From assembly GCA_021838065.1 (NCBI GenBank), contig JAKCEJ010000134.1, positions 1 through 7,644 of the forward strand: a stretch of 7,644 nucleotides of DNA. The letters are read 5' to 3'. Within the stretch, counting starts at the first letter, position 1. Each line of letters begins with the position of its first letter. The translations under genes and the position numbers were made by a program. The stretch is from Pseudomonadota bacterium. GTDB taxonomy: Bacteria; Pseudomonadota; Gammaproteobacteria; Steroidobacterales; Steroidobacteraceae. The notes beneath the pieces are model-generated. The model was given only the letters and a program-made list of their open reading frames with translations. It made no database searches and was not told the DNA's origin. Below, piece after piece: positions 5,610 through 7,644 of the stretch.

Positions 5610-7354
5610 GCCGCGCCGGCGGCGACGGGGAGCGCGGGGCGGCGCGGATCTACAAGCGGCTGCTCGGCTACCTCGGCCCCCACAAGGGCGCCTTCGCACT
5701 CGGGATCCTCGGCGCGGGGGTGTACGCGGCGAGCTCGAGCGGCCTTGTCTATCTCGCCAAGCAGGTCGGGTCGCTGCTGCTGCACCCTGTCTCGTACATG
5801 ATCGTGTGGCTGCCGGCCGCCACGGTGGTGCTGTTTGCGGCGCGCGGGGTCGGCAATCTCGTTCAGACGTACTTCATGGGTGCCGTCGGGCGGCGGGTGG
5901 TCAAAAAGCTGCGCGGGGATGTGTATCGGCGGGTGCTCGATCTGCCCGTGGCGTTCTATGACCGCCAGGCGGTCGGCTCGCTGCTCTCGCGCCTGACCTA
6001 TAACTGCGAGCAGGTCGGGCAGGCCTCGACCACCTCGATCGTCATTCTGGTGCGCGCCGGCCTCACCATCATCTTTCTCATCGGCTGGATGGTCTGGCTC
6101 AACCCGCGCCTGACGCTCATCTCCCTCACCATGGGGCCGGTCGTCGGCTGGCTGGTCTCGGTGATCAACCGTCACTTCCGCCGCTACGGGCGGCGCATCC
6201 AGCACTCGATGGAGGATGTGACCCGGCTCGCCAAGGAGAGCTTCGAGTCGCCGCGGCTGGTGAAGGTGTACGGCGCGCAGGCGCACCTCGAGCAGCAGTT
6301 CGAGCAGGTCAACGAGCACAACCGCCTTTCCAACATGAGGGCGGTTCTCACCACCGGGCTCGCCAATCCGGCCGTGCAGCTGGTGAGCGCGATCGGCGGG
6401 GCATTCGTGCTCGCGCTCGGCATCCGCGACATCGTCGACGGGCAGATGCAAGCCGCCGACCTGCTGGCGTTCTTCGCGTCGCTCTCGATGCTCGGCCAGC
6501 CGCTGCGCGAGGTGGTGAGCCAGTCCGGTCCCATCCAGCAGGGCGTGGCGGCGGCGCAGAGCCTCTTTGAGATCATCGATGAGCCGTCTGAGCCCGAGAC
6601 GGGCGATTACCGGCCGCCGCGGGTGCGCGGCGATGTGGAGTACCGCGATGTCTCCTTCAGCTACCCGCAGGGCGAGCACGCCGCGCTGCGCTCCGTATCG
6701 TTCGCGGTGCCGGCCGGGACGCAGCTCGCGATCGTCGGGCGCTCCGGCAGCGGCAAGTCGACCCTGGTGAGCCTGCTGCCGCGCTTCTACGAGCTCGCCG
6801 CCGGCGCCATCCTCATCGATGGACGCGACGTGCGCGAGTACGAGCTGAAGGCCCTGCGCGAGCAGATCGCGGTGGTGAGCCAGGAGGTGACCCTGTTCGA
6901 TGACACGATCCGCAACAACATCGCTTTCGGCCGCGAGGTGCCCGAGCAGGCGATTCTGCGCGCGGCGGAAGCCGCGCACGTGCTCGAGTTCGCCTCCGGT
7001 CTGGCGCAGGGGCTCGACACTGTGGTGGGCGAGCGCGGCGTGCTGCTCTCGGGCGGGCAGCGCCAGCGCATCGCCATCGCGCGGGCGCTGCTGAAGGATG
7101 CGCCCATCCTGATCCTCGATGAGGCCACCTCCGCGCTCGACACCGAGGCCGAGCGGCACATCCAGGCGGCCCTTGCGCACCTGGTGCGCAACCGCACGAC
7201 GTTCGTCATCGCGCACCGGCTCTCCACCGTGGAGCAGGCCGACCGCATTCTCGTGCTCGATGCAGGGCAGGTGGTCGAGAGCGGCACGCACGCCGAGCTG
7301 CTCGCGCGCGAGGGCCTGTACGCGCAGTTGCATCGGCTGCAGTTCAGCGACTGA
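5606..7354 (+). CDS. msbA: Lipid A export ABC transporter (permease/ATPase fusion) MsbA
   Basis: Inner-membrane flippase that moves lipid A-core to the periplasmic leaflet; it acts as a homodimer. The 582 residues, the usual length, start with a six-helix membrane domain (about 28-310), including the first coupling region LPVAFYDRQAVGSLLSRLTYN (113-133, given here only by its ends LPVAFYD and SRLTYN) and the second near ESFESPRLVKVYGAQ (211-225). The ATPase domain follows (about 343-580) with Walker A GRSGSGKST (378-386), Q-loop Gln426, signature LSGGQRQR (481-488), Walker B ILILDEATSALD (501-512) and H-loop His537. The GTG start overlaps the exbD stop by four bases (GTGA) and has GGGAG six bases upstream. 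Placement next to lpxK, which acts one step earlier in lipid A synthesis, separates it from other exporters of the same fold. Confidence 0.94.
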   Translation: MSRAGGDGERGAARIYKRLLGYLGPHKGAFALGILGAGVYAASSSGLVYLAKQVGSLLLHPVSYMIVWLPAATVVLFAARGVGNLVQTYFMGAVGRRVVKKLRGDVYRRVLDLPVAFYDRQAVGSLLSRLTYNCEQVGQASTTSIVILVRAGLTIIFLIGWMVWLNPRLTLISLTMGPVVGWLVSVINRHFRRYGRRIQHSMEDVTRLAKESFESPRLVKVYGAQAHLEQQFEQVNEHNRLSNMRAVLTTGLANPAVQLVSAIGGAFVLALGIRDIVDGQMQAADLLAFFASLSMLGQPLREVVSQSGPIQQGVAAAQSLFEIIDEPSEPETGDYRPPRVRGDVEYRDVSFSYPQGEHAALRSVSFAVPAGTQLAIVGRSGSGKSTLVSLLPRFYELAAGAILIDGRDVREYELKALREQIAVVSQEVTLFDDTIRNNIAFGREVPEQAILRAAEAAHVLEFASGLAQGLDTVVGERGVLLSGGQRQRIAIARALLKDAPILILDEATSALDTEAERHIQAALAHLVRNRTTFVIAHRLSTVEQADRILVLDAGQVVESGTHAELLAREGLYAQLHRLQFSD

Positions 7355-7358
7355 CGCT

Positions 7359-7644
7359 ATGCAGGCGTGGCTCAACCGGCGCTGGTACGGTTCACAGGGC
7401 TCGTGCGCCGCGTTGAGGCCGCTCGAGCGCCTGTACGGGGCGGCCGTGGCCGCCCGGCGCGCCCGAGCGAGCGCGCCGAGCCGGCTGGCAGCGCCCGTGA
7501 TCGTGGTAGGCAATCTCACCGTCGGCGGGACCGGCAAGACGCCGCTGGCGGTGTGGCTCGCCGCTCAGCTGGCCCGCCGCGGGGTGCCGGTGGGTGTGAT
7601 CTCGCGCGGCTACGGGCGGCGCGACTCGCGCGTGAGGCTGCTCG
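7359..7644 (+). CDS. lpxK: Tetraacyldisaccharide 4'-kinase LpxK, N-terminal part (cut by window edge)
   Basis: LpxK phosphorylates the 4' position of the tetraacyldisaccharide 1-phosphate, making lipid IVA at the inner membrane. Only 95 residues are present; the family is usually about 330. The start MQAWLNRRWYG and the following Leu/Arg-rich amphipathic region are typical of its membrane-associated N-terminus. The ATP-binding loop GNLTVGGTGKTP (51-62) is complete, with Lys60 and Thr61 as the phosphate-binding pair, and is followed by VGVISRGYGRR (78-88), also characteristic. The ATG lies four bases after the msbA stop and no Shine-Dalgarno sequence is evident, so translation is likely coupled to msbA. 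The frame is intact up to the last base of the window. Confidence 0.93.
   Translation, partial: MQAWLNRRWYGSQGSCAALRPLERLYGAAVAARRARASAPSRLAAPVIVVGNLTVGGTGKTPLAVWLAAQLARRGVPVGVISRGYGRRDSRVRLL

Noticed and set aside
5387..7537. A 716-codon open frame on the minus strand opposite exbD, msbA and lpxK
   Set aside because: It is antisense to two clearly recognisable genes and the start of a third, and its product is rich in His, Arg, Ala and Gln with no known fold. Long antisense frames are expected in DNA with high third-position GC.

Overview
The window is GC-rich, densely coded, and looks like an ordinary chromosomal stretch of a gammaproteobacterium. The basis is the gene set: lipoprotein-sorting genes (LolC/E, LolD), a DUF2062 protein, ExbB/ExbD, MsbA and LpxK. 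From memory, related clusters occur in pseudomonads and xanthomonads. Genus or family cannot be fixed from the sequence alone. I see no mobile element, tRNA, rRNA, CRISPR array or phage gene, and I did not find a new multi-gene system.

Layout. Bases 1-117 probably hold the start of an unidentified minus-strand gene. Bases 118-277 are intergenic, with a perfect 14-bp palindrome and two small GC hairpins. Bases 278-568 (minus) encode a 96-residue exported protein of unknown function, with a clear promoter and ribosome binding site. After a 127-base divergent spacer, three tightly packed plus-strand genes follow: two LolC/E-family permeases (696-1961 and 1966-3222) and the ATPase gene lolD (3215-3958). 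A minus-strand DUF2062 gene (3918-4436) meets lolD tail to tail, with a 41-base overlap. A second divergent spacer (4437-4543) leads to a four-gene plus-strand operon: exbB (4544-5170), exbD (5178-5609), msbA (5606-7354) and lpxK (7359 onward, cut by the window edge).

How the genes work together. The theme is building the outer membrane. LolCDE pulls mature lipoproteins out of the inner membrane for LolA. LpxK adds the 4'-phosphate to the lipid A precursor, and MsbA flips the lipid A-core across the inner membrane. ExbB/ExbD is a proton-driven motor of the TonB/Tol type; its partner is not encoded here. The role of DUF2062 is unknown, but it looks like a small inner-membrane protein.

Points worth a second look are mild: the order permease-permease-ATPase with only one permease carrying a clear LolA-binding hook motif, the apparent lack of a comEC gene between DUF2062 and exbB, start sites that look leaderless or nearly so, and the lolD/DUF2062 overlap.
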